A stretch of DNA of 64,000 bases from Sulfobacillus thermotolerans (GTDB lineage: Bacteria > Bacillota > Sulfobacillia > Sulfobacillales > Sulfobacillaceae), in contig CP019454.1 in NCBI GenBank assembly GCA_002951815.1, positions 2,914,001 through 2,978,000 on the forward strand, given 5' to 3'. Shown piece by piece: positions 17,477 through 26,814 of the stretch; within the stretch, counting starts at the first letter, position 1, and each line of letters opens with the position of its first letter. Position numbers and translations under genes: made by a program. The notes under the pieces were generated by a model. It had not been told where the DNA came from. It saw nothing but the letters and a program-made list of their open reading frames with translations, and did no database searches.

Positions 17477-19006
17477 TCACGAGATTTCTTGAGGCTGATG
17501 CGTCTTAGGCAGCCACCACTCTAATGCAATAGCGAGCACACTCACCAACAATAAAGCCCAAAAAATTTGGTGAATGCCCCCATATAAGCCTTGACGCACG
17601 TAGAACACCGCCGATTGCGGCATATTGAGATGTGTCTGAGTTCCTGACGTTAAAGCCGCCACATTTAACCCGGGCGGTAATATGTGCGCAATCGCCCTAG
17701 GAGCCCGACGCAACCACCCCAGCAAAAAGGCGTTAACCAGCGTGCCAAAAATCGCAACACCGACCGTAGACCCTAGAGTCCTGGTAAACATATTGCTCCC
17801 CGTCACCACGCCCCGCTGATTCCATGCCACCATCGACTGCACGCCGACCAATAGCGATGTGGAGTTGAGTCCAAGCCCTGCGCCCATCAGCAACGATGCC
17901 AGCGCCACCTGCCATGGGGCGGAATGCAGGGTGAGAACTAAAAAGCCCAAGCTGGCTAAGATCATGACACTCGAACCAATGAGCGCTGTCCCCCGAAACC
18001 CAATGCGCAAATACAACTTCCCGGAGAAGGCAGAAGCCACGGGCCAACCAATGGACATTGCCGCCAAGGCAAACCCCGCGACTAATGGTGTACTGCCCAG
18101 CCCACTTTGCACGAAAATAGGCAAATAGGAGCTAAGCCCCATTGATACCACACCCACGACCAAGCTACCGGCATTGGCTAAGGCAATAAAGCGGTGGCGA
18201 AAAACCCAGATCGGCAATATCGGCTCTGAGGTTCGCCCTTCGTGGCCGTAGAATATGCCCAAAGACACAATACTCACGGCAAAGACCATGATACTTGGCC
18301 AGGACAGCCACGGCCACCCCACACCGCCTTCTAAAAGGCCTAAGACCAATGCCCCGGTGCCAATCAAGAGCAGACTCGCTCCCAAAGCATCAATGCGGTG
18401 CGCATGCGGCGCAAGCCGTTCGTGAAGATAGCGCCCAATCATGAACAGCGCGGCAAGGCCTATGGGCACATTAATATAGAAAATCCAGTGCCACGACGCG
18501 TACTCAACCAAAAATCCGCCAATGGCTGGCCCTACCACCGCCGATATGCCCCATACACTGGACAGGTACCCTTGCATTTTAGCCCGTTCTTGAAGCCCAA
18601 ACAAATCACCCACGATTGTGGTCGAAATCGGGATAATCGCCGCGGCGCCAATACCCTGAATGCCCCGAAACACAATAAGCTCAATCATGCTACCCGACAA
18701 TCCAGACAACGCAGAACCCAATAAGAAAATGGCGCTGCCGACCATTAGCATGGGTTTTCGGCCAAACAGGTCGGCCAGCTTCCCATAAATGGGCACCATC
18801 ACCGCTTGCACTAATAAATAAATAGAAAAAACCCAAGGGAACAACGAAAATCCCCCTAAGTCATGAACGATCGTCGGAATGGCGGTCGCGACAATGGTTC
18901 CATCCATTGCCGCAAGCGCCATGGCCAGCATCAAGCCGACCACAATCAGCCGACGCGACAAGGGGCTTATCGGTTGGTCGACATGTTCTGGTTGAGTTGA
19001 TCCCAC
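17477..19006 (-). CDS. MFS multidrug exporter, DHA2 (EmrB/QacA) family
   Basis: A roughly 509-residue, 14-helix major facilitator of the proton drug antiporter DHA2 type. AMDGTIVATAIPTIVHDLGG in helix 1 and GKLADLFGRKPM in the first cytoplasmic loop are family signatures. I place the start at the GTG at 19006, behind a GAGGCGG site; this overlaps the monooxygenase stop by 40 bases. Earlier frames add residues without homology. The exported compound is unknown. The guanylate kinase gene follows after 28 bases. Confidence 0.87.
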   Translation of the reverse strand: MGSTQPEHVDQPISPLSRRLIVVGLMLAMALAAMDGTIVATAIPTIVHDLGGFSLFPWVFSIYLLVQAVMVPIYGKLADLFGRKPMLMVGSAIFLLGSALSGLSGSMIELIVFRGIQGIGAAAIIPISTTIVGDLFGLQERAKMQGYLSSVWGISAVVGPAIGGFLVEYASWHWIFYINVPIGLAALFMIGRYLHERLAPHAHRIDALGASLLLIGTGALVLGLLEGGVGWPWLSWPSIMVFAVSIVSLGIFYGHEGRTSEPILPIWVFRHRFIALANAGSLVVGVVSMGLSSYLPIFVQSGLGSTPLVAGFALAAMSIGWPVASAFSGKLYLRIGFRGTALIGSSVMILASLGFLVLTLHSAPWQVALASLLMGAGLGLNSTSLLVGVQSMVAWNQRGVVTGSNMFTRTLGSTVGVAIFGTLVNAFLLGWLRRAPRAIAHILPPGLNVAALTSGTQTHLNMPQSAVFYVRQGLYGGIHQIFWALLLVSVLAIALEWWLPKTHQPQEIS

Positions 19007-19929
19007 GCATCTACCGCCTCTCGCTCGATTCGGTCGAGCAATTGTCTGACCGTCGGAATATCTGTAATTAAGCCGGTAACCTGCCCGGCCCAGGCAAAGC
19101 CATGGTCCCAATCACCATTTAGTGCCGCTGCCGCATTTTTCTCTCCCGCTACCCATGGCCACAAGTCTTCGGGTTGGGTCACCTGCTGTTCTTGCGCTAA
19201 AATCTTATCAACATAGGGCGATGACAATACCCTCCCCGGCCGTCCAATAGAGCGTTCAATGACGACGGTCTGGTTTTCCGGCGTTTGCACCAGGCGCTGT
19301 TTATAGCTGAGGTGGGCTTGACATTCTTGGGTGGCCACAAAACGAGTGCCCATCTCAATCCCTTCAGCGCCTAACGCCATGGCAGCCAATAGCCCACGTC
19401 CGTCGCCAATACCGCCTGACGCCACCACAGGCACCTGCACCGATTGCACAACACGCCGCGTAAGGACCATCGTCCCCACGTCGTCCCGTCCTAGATGTCC
19501 CCCGCCTTCGGCGCCGACCGCAATAATGATATCAGCCCCTAACCCTTCGGCTTTCTGGGCCGCACGCACACCGGCCGTTAACACCAGAAACAGTGCCCGG
19601 GCCTCTTTAATGCGGTGCGCATAAGGAGCCGGATTGCCCCCGGTAAGACTGACAGCTGGCACCTGTTCTTCCAAAGCCACTTCGAGCAATAGGTCGATCG
19701 GCTGATGGCCCAATGCAAAATTAACCGCAAAAGGCTTTGCGGTTAAGCGTCTGACGGCCCTAATCTCTTCACGCAAAGCCTGCGGCGTGCCGAGTGTGGC
19801 GGCTGTAATTTGACCCATGCCCCCTGCTTCCGAAACAGCGGCCGCCAAAGGCGCACGCGCAAGATAAGCCAGGCCTCCTTGTATGATAGGCCGTTCAATC
19901 CCACATAGCGTCGTCAGCCGCGTTTTCAT
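18967..19929 (-). CDS. Nitronate monooxygenase / FabK-like flavoprotein
   Basis: A 320-residue FMN-binding TIM barrel of the 2-nitropropane dioxygenase group. It shows PIIQGGLAYLA at the N-terminus, AVGAEGGGHLGRD around the catalytic-His region, and VVASGGIGDGRGLLAAMALGAEG for phosphate binding of FMN. The family includes nitronate monooxygenases and enoyl-ACP reductase FabK. Absence of fatty-acid genes nearby favours a detoxifying oxidase, but this is not firm. Its ATG overlaps the HIT gene stop by four bases. Confidence 0.82.
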   Translation of the reverse strand: MKTRLTTLCGIERPIIQGGLAYLARAPLAAAVSEAGGMGQITAATLGTPQALREEIRAVRRLTAKPFAVNFALGHQPIDLLLEVALEEQVPAVSLTGGNPAPYAHRIKEARALFLVLTAGVRAAQKAEGLGADIIIAVGAEGGGHLGRDDVGTMVLTRRVVQSVQVPVVASGGIGDGRGLLAAMALGAEGIEMGTRFVATQECQAHLSYKQRLVQTPENQTVVIERSIGRPGRVLSSPYVDKILAQEQQVTQPEDLWPWVAGEKNAAAALNGDWDHGFAWAGQVTGLITDIPTVRQLLDRIEREAVDAWDQLNQNMSTNR

Positions 19930-20321
19930 GCCGATAACGCCTGGCGAATCCGTTCTCCCATCTCGGCGAGCTCTGCGGGAGTACTGGGTGTGGCGTGAGC
20001 GAAGTTCAAATCGGACATATCCGACGCAGGAATTAAGTGTAGATGCGCATGAGGCACATCAAATCCTGCGACGACCGCTGCAACACGCTCACATCCTGTG
20101 ACCCGCTTTAGAGCTTGAGCCAGAGGCTTAGCAAAGAGCCAAATATGCTCGAGCAAGGGATCCTCCATATCAAAAAAGTAATCGACTTCTTTCTTCGGTA
20201 CGATGAGCGTATGTCCTGGGGTCACCGGACGAATGTCCAAAAACGCTAAGAACTCGTCGTTCTCACGAACTTTTACACTCGGCAATTCTCCTGCGATAAT
20301 TTGTGAGAAAATGGATGGCAA
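19926..20321 (-). CDS. HIT-family nucleotide-binding hydrolase
   Basis: A 131-residue histidine triad protein with the active motif HAHLHLIP near residue 90, and the HIT N-terminal pattern SIFSQIIAGELPSVKV and PVTPGHTLIVPK. Such proteins hydrolyse nucleoside phosphoramidates or dinucleoside polyphosphates. It is the first gene of the leftward operon running to 15523. The ATG follows AGGAGAG. Confidence 0.92.
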   Translation of the reverse strand: MPSIFSQIIAGELPSVKVRENDEFLAFLDIRPVTPGHTLIVPKKEVDYFFDMEDPLLEHIWLFAKPLAQALKRVTGCERVAAVVAGFDVPHAHLHLIPASDMSDLNFAHATPSTPAELAEMGERIRQALSA

Positions 20322-20404
20322 TTTCGTTCTCTCCTCTGTTTTATGCCGTCAACGCCTGCAAGTCTTCAAAATAATTCTTAGTATACTGGGTTTGCGTTCT
20401 TTTT

Positions 20405-21556
20405 TCATGCCGCCCATGCCCTGGACTCAGGCAGTCGCGGTACGGCTATCAGTGAGAAAACCGTGAGCACCAATAAACACCAAATGGGTGCCAAGGGGTG
20501 CGTGTGGCCAGCCATCGCGGTCAGCGGCATTACCATTAAGGCCCCTAGGCCATTGGCCAATCCCAACGCCACTCCGGAGCCCATAGCGGGATTGTCTGGA
20601 AAAATATCTTGTCCCATGAGCATCGTCAAAGATGACGTACCAAATAAGGCCACACCGAGCACGGATAAAATAAGCCATAAATAAGCTTGGGGCAAGGCAA
20701 TATACAAGGCTAACGCTACCGCAGCCAACACTGTGGTGACCCATACGATGGGACGGCGCCCCGTCTTGGCACTTAAATATCCGCCGTAAAGATTGCCCGC
20801 AATTCCCACGCCAATAAAGACGGTCACTAACGATGCAGCGCTGACCAAAGAGCCGCCTCGCGCATGCCATACAATAGGCGACAATGTCACAATTTCATAA
20901 ATCGTTGCGGACCGTACCGACGAAAAGCCAATGAGCCATCCGGCCCGACGTCCGTGTCCACGCCAGTGAAACGTGGCCGAGCGCGCTTTGTGCAAAGACG
21001 TGCCCAATGGAATGTACCGGAACAGCGCCGGCAATGACACCAACAACGGCAGAGCCATGAGGCTCAATGCCGTCAGTCCCATGTGTCCCACCAGATATCC
21101 CGCGGCAGCCGGAGAAAGGGCCCGCCCCAGTTCGCCGCCGACTAAAAATACGGCCATGAAAAGTCCGGGATGGACCGTCGCCAACTTGCGGGCTTGGGAC
21201 AAGGCTTGCGGATGAAAGAGCGTATTGCCTAGCCCCGTTAAAATCAAAACAATAATCATCACCAGAGGCCGATGAAAAATGCTGAGCAGTAGGGCTCCTA
21301 ACGCCGTCAACAAAACTCCACCTAAAATAAGGCGCCGTCCTCCCAAATGGTCCGCCCACAATCCTGACAACGGCTGAAGAGTCTGAGCCAGTAAGAGTGC
21401 CGTCATAAGCGATCCCACGAGAGGCAACGGCATATGGCGATCAACGGCTAAAAAAGGCAAAATCCCGGGCAGAAAATTAGCCAGCCCATCATTCATAAAA
21501 TGCGTCCACGTCAGAGCCGCCAATCCTGACTTCCATGTTGTCGTGCCAGCCGCCAT
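20405..21556 (-). CDS. MFS transporter, fosmidomycin-resistance (Fsr)-like
   Basis: A 383-residue, 12-helix major facilitator resembling the Fsr group: opening helix with LTWTHFMNDGLANFLPGILPFL, then loop motif LWADHLGGRRL and GLGNTLFHPQALS. In this operon it follows NagB by 48 bases, so it may export or import a sugar or antibiotic rather than fosmidomycin; substrate is unknown. It is the last gene of the recycling operon. An AT-rich gap of 83 bases separates it from the HIT gene. Confidence 0.82.
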   Translation of the reverse strand: MAAGTTTWKSGLAALTWTHFMNDGLANFLPGILPFLAVDRHMPLPLVGSLMTALLLAQTLQPLSGLWADHLGGRRLILGGVLLTALGALLLSIFHRPLVMIIVLILTGLGNTLFHPQALSQARKLATVHPGLFMAVFLVGGELGRALSPAAAGYLVGHMGLTALSLMALPLLVSLPALFRYIPLGTSLHKARSATFHWRGHGRRAGWLIGFSSVRSATIYEIVTLSPIVWHARGGSLVSAASLVTVFIGVGIAGNLYGGYLSAKTGRRPIVWVTTVLAAVALALYIALPQAYLWLILSVLGVALFGTSSLTMLMGQDIFPDNPAMGSGVALGLANGLGALMVMPLTAMAGHTHPLAPIWCLLVLTVFSLIAVPRLPESRAWAA

Positions 21557-21604
21557 ATAGTCACCCCATCATATTATACCGAGACGGCTTGGAGTTTTGA
21601 AACA

Positions 21605-22363
21605 TTAGGTTCCTGCGCGCCCCGCCAAGGCATTGATACGCGACGCTGCGGCTTGATCGGCAATCACAAGGACATGAGGATGCTGCGTCAACACCGACGC
21701 CGGCACAGCCGGCGTGGGAGGCTCTTTCAATAGTTTCTCTAATGCCCACGCCTTGCTCTCCCCAAAAGCGGCTAACACGATGGTGCCAGCTGCCATAATT
21801 GTGGCCAGTCCCATGGTCACCGCCTGTTGCGGCACATCATCCAAATGACCATCAAACCACGCGGCATTAGCCTGGCGCGTAGATTCGGAAAGGGTCGCCA
21901 CATGCGTCAAACTATCAAAGGGTGTCCCCGGTTCGTTAAAGCCAATATGCCCATTGCGTCCAATGCCTAACAGTTGCCAGTCAATGCCGCCATGATCAGC
22001 GATTGTCTGGTCATAACGTGGTGCTATCTGAGCTAAATCGGGCCCACAATGCGGAGGCATAAACCATTTCTGTTTCCGCATGCCTAACGGCCCAAAGAGA
22101 TGCTGTTGCATATAATAGGTAAAAGAATGCGGATCTGAGGCACAAAGGCCGACATATTCATCAAGATTAAATGTCGTCACCTGATCCCATACAACGCGCC
22201 CAGCCCGAACTTGGCGCACAATATCTTGGTAGATTGCAATAGGCGTCGAGCCCGTCGCCAGTCCCAAAACCGATGCGGGCCGCGCCGCGACCTGTTCCAA
22301 AGCGAGTTCCGCGACGCGGTGGGCCGCATCAGACGCTGTCTGAAAGATTTCGAGCTCAATCAT
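21605..22363 (-). CDS. nagB: Glucosamine-6-phosphate deaminase
   Basis: A 252-residue NagB that converts glucosamine-6-phosphate to fructose-6-phosphate and ammonia, feeding amino sugars into glycolysis. LGLATGSTP binds the phosphate; TFNLDEYVGL carries the catalytic Asp, and GIGRNGHIGFNEPG the His/Glu pair. The length fits the shorter Gram-positive enzymes without the allosteric extension. It overlaps nagZ by eight bases. No nagA, the usual partner, is in this window. Confidence 0.93.
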   Translation of the reverse strand: MIELEIFQTASDAAHRVAELALEQVAARPASVLGLATGSTPIAIYQDIVRQVRAGRVVWDQVTTFNLDEYVGLCASDPHSFTYYMQQHLFGPLGMRKQKWFMPPHCGPDLAQIAPRYDQTIADHGGIDWQLLGIGRNGHIGFNEPGTPFDSLTHVATLSESTRQANAAWFDGHLDDVPQQAVTMGLATIMAAGTIVLAAFGESKAWALEKLLKEPPTPAVPASVLTQHPHVLVIADQAAASRINALAGRAGT

Positions 22364-23930
22364 CAGACCCCAACTCCTTTGGTGTCACATCGTCGCTTAT
22401 CGCTTCCACCATCACGGGCAGATGACCTTGGCCAGATTCTTGAAAGGCTAACGCGCGCACCGCTGCTTGAATCATCCAAGGCGTATTTTCGTAAAGGGCA
22501 TACACGCGCTTCGCTGGTGAAAACATCGGCCATTTATAGGGGGTATGCACTAACAGCACGGCCGAATGCCCATGACGCCTTAATTGGTCAATCATGTCCG
22601 GGTCTACCTTTTGCCCGGCTGTGACGAACAAAAGCCAGTCGGCTTCATGCAGCCGTAACTCCTGCGCGATGTGGTCGTAAGCAACCCCTTCCACTACGGC
22701 TCCCGGTAACACTTCGCGCACTGTCTGAACAGTCCGGTCGAGAGGATCCAAGCCCGCTGCCACCATATGCGGCTTATAGGGATCTATCACCACCGCCACG
22801 CGGCGCGGATACGGCCAATGAGGTTCCTGATCGACCAACGGGGTAAGACAAGCCCGCGCACTCTGCCGCTGCAGATCATAAGCTGCCACGCGCAGATCAT
22901 CGGGCATGTCCAATGAAGATGCCGAAGAGCTCACCGTCGCTTTTAATTGGGCAATACGGCTTACCGCTTCTTCAAGCCGTGCAACGGGCAGTTCGTGACT
23001 GTGGACAGCCTGAGCAATCGCCAAGATGGCCTCTTCTTGGCGATCGAGGCGATGGGAAATCATCACCATGTCTGCACCTGCCAATAAGGCCATCACCGCC
23101 CCACGACCTACTCCCACCCCGTTGGCGATTGCGTTCATCTCCAAGCAGTCTGTGGTAATCATGCCCTCAAACCCCAAGCGCTCGCGTAAAAGGCCCGTTA
23201 ACACGGTAGGAGATATCGTTGCAGGCCGCTCGGGGTCAAGTTGTTCGAATACAATATGCGCCGTCATCACGGCACGAACGCCCGAGTCGATAGCGGCTTC
23301 AAACGGTACTAATTCGGTACGCTGCATACGTTCGAATGGATGACGAATGATGGGAAGGGCGAGATGGGAATCGACTTGCGTATCCCCGTGGCCAGGAAAA
23401 TGTTTGGCACAGGCAATCACTCCCGTTTCCTGCAAGCCTTGAATCATACGCGTCCCCAGTCGGCTCACTTCCTGCGGGTTATCGCCATAAGACCTCACAC
23501 CGATCACGGGATTGTCCGGGTTATTATTGATGTCCAATACCGGGGCCAAATTCATATTAATGCCGCAAGCGGCCAAGAGCTTCCCGGTCATGACCCCGAT
23601 TTGATAACTGAGTGCCGGATCATGACTGGCCCCCACCGCCATATTGCCCGGCAATCCCGGCACATCGGGGCTCAGGCGGCGCACTAAGCCATTTTCTTGA
23701 TCTGTACAGATCAGAAGCGGATGGGTTTGGCCATTCGCGCGCGCCAAGTCTTGCAAATCTGCGGTAAGTTTTTGCACCTGTTCCACATGGTGGATATTAC
23801 GGGAAAAGAGAATAATATTTCCCACATGATGCTCTTCAATTAAGCGACGTGCGTGATCATCGAGCATATCGCCTGCAAATCCACAGACCAATACTTGTCC
23901 AATAAGGTCCCGTAATCCCGAATCAATCAC
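22356..23930 (-). CDS. nagZ: Beta-N-acetylhexosaminidase (GH3)
   Basis: A 524-residue glycoside hydrolase family 3 enzyme that removes terminal GlcNAc, typically from muropeptides. CTDQENGLVRRL, ACAKHFPGHGDTQVDSHL (substrate Lys-His and the acid/base His loop) and MITTDCLEMNAI (nucleophile Asp) are clear in residues 70-280. The C-terminal 180 residues form the extra domain seen in Bacillus NagZ. No signal peptide is visible, so it probably acts in the cytosol on imported substrates. Start and stop overlap neighbours by four and eight bases. Confidence 0.92.
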   Translation of the reverse strand: MIDSGLRDLIGQVLVCGFAGDMLDDHARRLIEEHHVGNIILFSRNIHHVEQVQKLTADLQDLARANGQTHPLLICTDQENGLVRRLSPDVPGLPGNMAVGASHDPALSYQIGVMTGKLLAACGINMNLAPVLDINNNPDNPVIGVRSYGDNPQEVSRLGTRMIQGLQETGVIACAKHFPGHGDTQVDSHLALPIIRHPFERMQRTELVPFEAAIDSGVRAVMTAHIVFEQLDPERPATISPTVLTGLLRERLGFEGMITTDCLEMNAIANGVGVGRGAVMALLAGADMVMISHRLDRQEEAILAIAQAVHSHELPVARLEEAVSRIAQLKATVSSSASSLDMPDDLRVAAYDLQRQSARACLTPLVDQEPHWPYPRRVAVVIDPYKPHMVAAGLDPLDRTVQTVREVLPGAVVEGVAYDHIAQELRLHEADWLLFVTAGQKVDPDMIDQLRRHGHSAVLLVHTPYKWPMFSPAKRVYALYENTPWMIQAAVRALAFQESGQGHLPVMVEAISDDVTPKELGSDD

Positions 23931-25108
23931 AGTCCCACCTCCTTGGGGTCGGTCGTTCCATATAAGCGGTCCTCTGCCGTTTCTTCCATAAAGCGCGCGC
24001 GTTCATGGCTCTCTCGGGTAAAAATTTCCTCAATATGGCCTAAAGATAGGGCCGTGCGCAAATCCTCCGAACCGGCCAACAGATCAAAAAACAAGGGACC
24101 TCGCTGGTGGGGATTCAAAAATTCCACCTTATCCGGGTAATCTTTCAAAAGTTGATATAGTAACATGACCCCCGCGCGCCATGCCGCGACTTGACGCCGA
24201 TGGGTCACATGCAGCTGTACGCCTTGGCATAACGTCCCTTGGTACTGCGAACGCCACGGCACAAAGAAGACCGGCCGCGCCCGGATCCCCGCCATATCCC
24301 AATGATTAAAAGCATCCGCCAAGGCAAACCCGTCAATAAAGGGGGCTCCAATCATCTCAAACGGTTTAGCCGTCCCGCGGCCTACCGAGACATTTACCCC
24401 TTCAAACAAGCACGTGCCAGGATAAAGCGTCATCATATCCAGTCCGGTCGTATTGGGAGATGACGGCACCCAAGGTAGACCGGTTTCATCCCAGTACATC
24501 TTCGGGTTCCACCCGCCAAGCGTCATCACCGACAGATCCAACCCTACAAAGCGCGTGCGGCGTATCCATCGCGCGATTTCTCCCAGCGTCAGTCCGTGGC
24601 GCGCTAGCACGGGAACCGCTCCCACAAACGAGCGGCACTGCTCCTCTACCAGCCATCCTTCGGCGCGGTCGGCAATGGGATTGGGCCGGTCCAAAACCAG
24701 AAGGCTCACCCCTGCCGTTTCACACGCCTCCATCACACCCACAAGCGTGCTTAAATTGGTATAATATCGACTACCGATATCTTGTAAATCAAAAATCACC
24801 ATGTCCAACCCACGAAGCATGCTCGGGTCCGGTTTTCTTACCTCCCCATATAAGCTCTGCACGGCAAGCCCTGTGTGCCCATCACGGCTTGAGGCGACGT
24901 GTTCCCCTTCCAGTGCGGCATTATAAAGTCCATGCTCGGGGCTAAACAATCGCAGCAGTTCGTGCCCAAACGCCTGATACAAACGTTCAATGACAGGCTG
25001 CAACTGCCCATCACACACGCTGTAGTTACTGACCAAGCCCACCCTTCGTCCTTGTACACGCTCGGGTTCCATTAATAGACGATCAATGCCTAAGGCCACC
25101 ATACTCAA
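23927..25108 (-). CDS. namZ: Exo-beta-N-acetylmuramidase, DUF1343 family
   Basis: A 393-residue DUF1343 protein matching NamZ (B. subtilis YbbC), an exo-lytic muramidase that releases terminal MurNAc from peptidoglycan chains. LFSPEHGLYNAA, QSLYGEVRKP, FDLQDIGSRYYT and VLDRPNPI are diagnostic. B. subtilis NamZ is secreted, but I see no signal peptide here, so this version appears cytosolic. Its stop overlaps nagZ and its start overlaps the PIG-L deacetylase, matching the ybbC-nagZ gene order in Bacillus. Confidence 0.9.
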   Translation of the reverse strand: MSMVALGIDRLLMEPERVQGRRVGLVSNYSVCDGQLQPVIERLYQAFGHELLRLFSPEHGLYNAALEGEHVASSRDGHTGLAVQSLYGEVRKPDPSMLRGLDMVIFDLQDIGSRYYTNLSTLVGVMEACETAGVSLLVLDRPNPIADRAEGWLVEEQCRSFVGAVPVLARHGLTLGEIARWIRRTRFVGLDLSVMTLGGWNPKMYWDETGLPWVPSSPNTTGLDMMTLYPGTCLFEGVNVSVGRGTAKPFEMIGAPFIDGFALADAFNHWDMAGIRARPVFFVPWRSQYQGTLCQGVQLHVTHRRQVAAWRAGVMLLYQLLKDYPDKVEFLNPHQRGPLFFDLLAGSEDLRTALSLGHIEEIFTRESHERARFMEETAEDRLYGTTDPKEVGL

Positions 25109-25806
25109 TATCCCGTCCCCAAGAGACTCATTTTCCGGTGCAGATCGCCATCTGGGACCATAAAGGCCTGCGCCATCGGAAATCCCCGAGGAGCCCCCCG
25201 CACCACCATCAACGCGTTATAGTAGGCAATAAAGGGAAAATGACTGGTCTCCCCCCGAGCATACGCGTAATGCGAAACGCCCTGCAGCCAACGCTCATAC
25301 GCATCCGGCTGTATCTCCACAAAGACTTGGGGCTCAAACCCCGCACTGTCTTCCCAATTGTCGGCATAATAAACGAAAGGCACAAAATGAGAAGGGGCAG
25401 GGCGTTCATAGGTTTTCAAACTCGCATAAAACAGCGCCTGTTCGACAACTTGATGGGTGTTGGCGTGGTCGGGATGAATGCTGTGTTTCCAATGCGTGAC
25501 AACAATCTGGGGTTTCAATTCTCGAATCAGGTCTACCACTTCGTCCACCACCGGCCCCGTGGCCGGCAGTTCCGCGTCATGATACGAGAAAAACCGCACG
25601 TGCGCCCCAATCGCCGTGGCAAAACCTTGGGCTTCATCGCGCTTTTGGATAGCATAATCCGCCACCGGCATGGTCGGATGCCCTTTCTCTCCAAGGGTTA
25701 AGTGCGCTATCGTCACCTCATCATGGCTCAAGACATGTTGAGCCAACACGGCCCCGCAGGTTAAATCCATGTCGCCGGCATGGGCGCCAATCGCCAGCAC
25801 TCTCAT
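25105..25806 (-). CDS. PIG-L/LmbE-family deacetylase
   Basis: A 233-residue PIG-L fold protein, a Zn-dependent family that deacetylates GlcNAc conjugates and chitobiose. The start at 25806 gives the expected opening MRVLAIGAHAGDMDLTCG and a four-base overlap with the GNAT gene. The metal ligands appear present (His9, Asp12, and His111/His114 of HPDH), but the usual AHPDD is AHAGD, so the first Asp, taken as the general base, is Gly. In a locus without nagA it could provide free glucosamine. Because of the substitution, activity is uncertain. Confidence 0.8.
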   Translation of the reverse strand: MRVLAIGAHAGDMDLTCGAVLAQHVLSHDEVTIAHLTLGEKGHPTMPVADYAIQKRDEAQGFATAIGAHVRFFSYHDAELPATGPVVDEVVDLIRELKPQIVVTHWKHSIHPDHANTHQVVEQALFYASLKTYERPAPSHFVPFVYYADNWEDSAGFEPQVFVEIQPDAYERWLQGVSHYAYARGETSHFPFIAYYNALMVVRGAPRGFPMAQAFMVPDGDLHRKMSLLGTGY

Positions 25807-26768
25807 GCGCGCTTCTCCCCTTTCACCTCTTTGACCAACACATGAAAACGCCTCGTGACCGAAAATCCTGCCCGCCGATATAAATGACCCGCTGGCTCGT
25901 GCTCCCCCGTCCATAAAAACCACGCCGTATGGTGCCCCGCCTGTTGCATCCGTTCGAGCGTCCGGTACAACAACACCTTGCCAAGACCAGTGCCCCTTAG
26001 GTCTTTGGCGACGCCAAAAGGCCCAAACCGTTCGCCTATGTCGTCATAACCGCCAAACATGGCAAAGCCTGCAACATCCCCAGCGTCCCCTCGGGCTATC
26101 ATGATACGGGAATCCGGTACACCACTAGACAATCCCTCGCGCACCGCCCGCAACCAGTCGGGGTCAAATTCTTGCTCAACGAATCTCAACAAAGGCCAGA
26201 TCGTCGTGGTGGACAAAGTCTGAAATGTATACCCCTTCTCCATCAAGCGCTTCTCTACGGCGCGCACGTCGGGGTCAACCCTAAAGGTGACTAAGCTTTT
26301 GTCCATTGCGGCAGCTGTATAAAGCAGGCGGAAGCCTTCGCGCTGAAAAAATTGCTGTGCCTCGGGATATACCACCGCATCGAGTCCTGGAACAAAATAG
26401 TGGGGGGCATAAGACGCAAAGAACACATGGGAACGTCCTTGCCTTAGAAAAAACTCATAGGCCTCGGAAAATAAGGCGGTCGCAATATGTTGACGGCGAA
26501 AATGGGGATCGACCCCAAACGCGGTAATCCACCCATTGTGTGGCTCTAAGTCTTGACCGTATAAAGGCAGTCGGCGCACAACGGCTAAGACAAACCCCAC
26601 GATCTGGGCACCTTGCACCGCCACCAACAGCCCTTGCGGATTGAAATTAGCGTCGAGCAATACTTTGCGCCGCCACCGTTCTTCCGTCATGCCATCGTAG
26701 GGCGCAGCCCGGTTCCATACATCGATGAGAGCCCGGTCGTCACCAGGTTGATAGGGTCGAATAATCAT
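25803..26768 (-). CDS. Tandem GNAT-domain N-acetyltransferase
   Basis: A 321-residue protein with two GNAT folds. The first (residues 1-130) has VDPHFRRQHIATALF, an acetyl-CoA pyrophosphate-binding motif A. The second (about 170-315) has VAKDLRGTGLGKVLLYRTLE and HTAWFLWTGEHEPAGHLYRRAGF. The substrate is unknown. Its position between another GNAT and an amino-sugar deacetylase suggests amino sugars or muropeptides. It overlaps the PIG-L gene by four bases. Confidence 0.85.
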   Translation of the reverse strand: MIIRPYQPGDDRALIDVWNRAAPYDGMTEERWRRKVLLDANFNPQGLLVAVQGAQIVGFVLAVVRRLPLYGQDLEPHNGWITAFGVDPHFRRQHIATALFSEAYEFFLRQGRSHVFFASYAPHYFVPGLDAVVYPEAQQFFQREGFRLLYTAAAMDKSLVTFRVDPDVRAVEKRLMEKGYTFQTLSTTTIWPLLRFVEQEFDPDWLRAVREGLSSGVPDSRIMIARGDAGDVAGFAMFGGYDDIGERFGPFGVAKDLRGTGLGKVLLYRTLERMQQAGHHTAWFLWTGEHEPAGHLYRRAGFSVTRRFHVLVKEVKGEKRA

Positions 26769-26814
26769 GCGAGTTCATCCTCGTCCTATTGACATTAAGA
26801 GGTTTTACAACCCC

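Noticed and set aside
20427-20870. Long minus-strand frame inside the Fsr-like transporter gene
   Set aside because: It is an alternative frame of a well-recognised MFS protein with no site and no homology.
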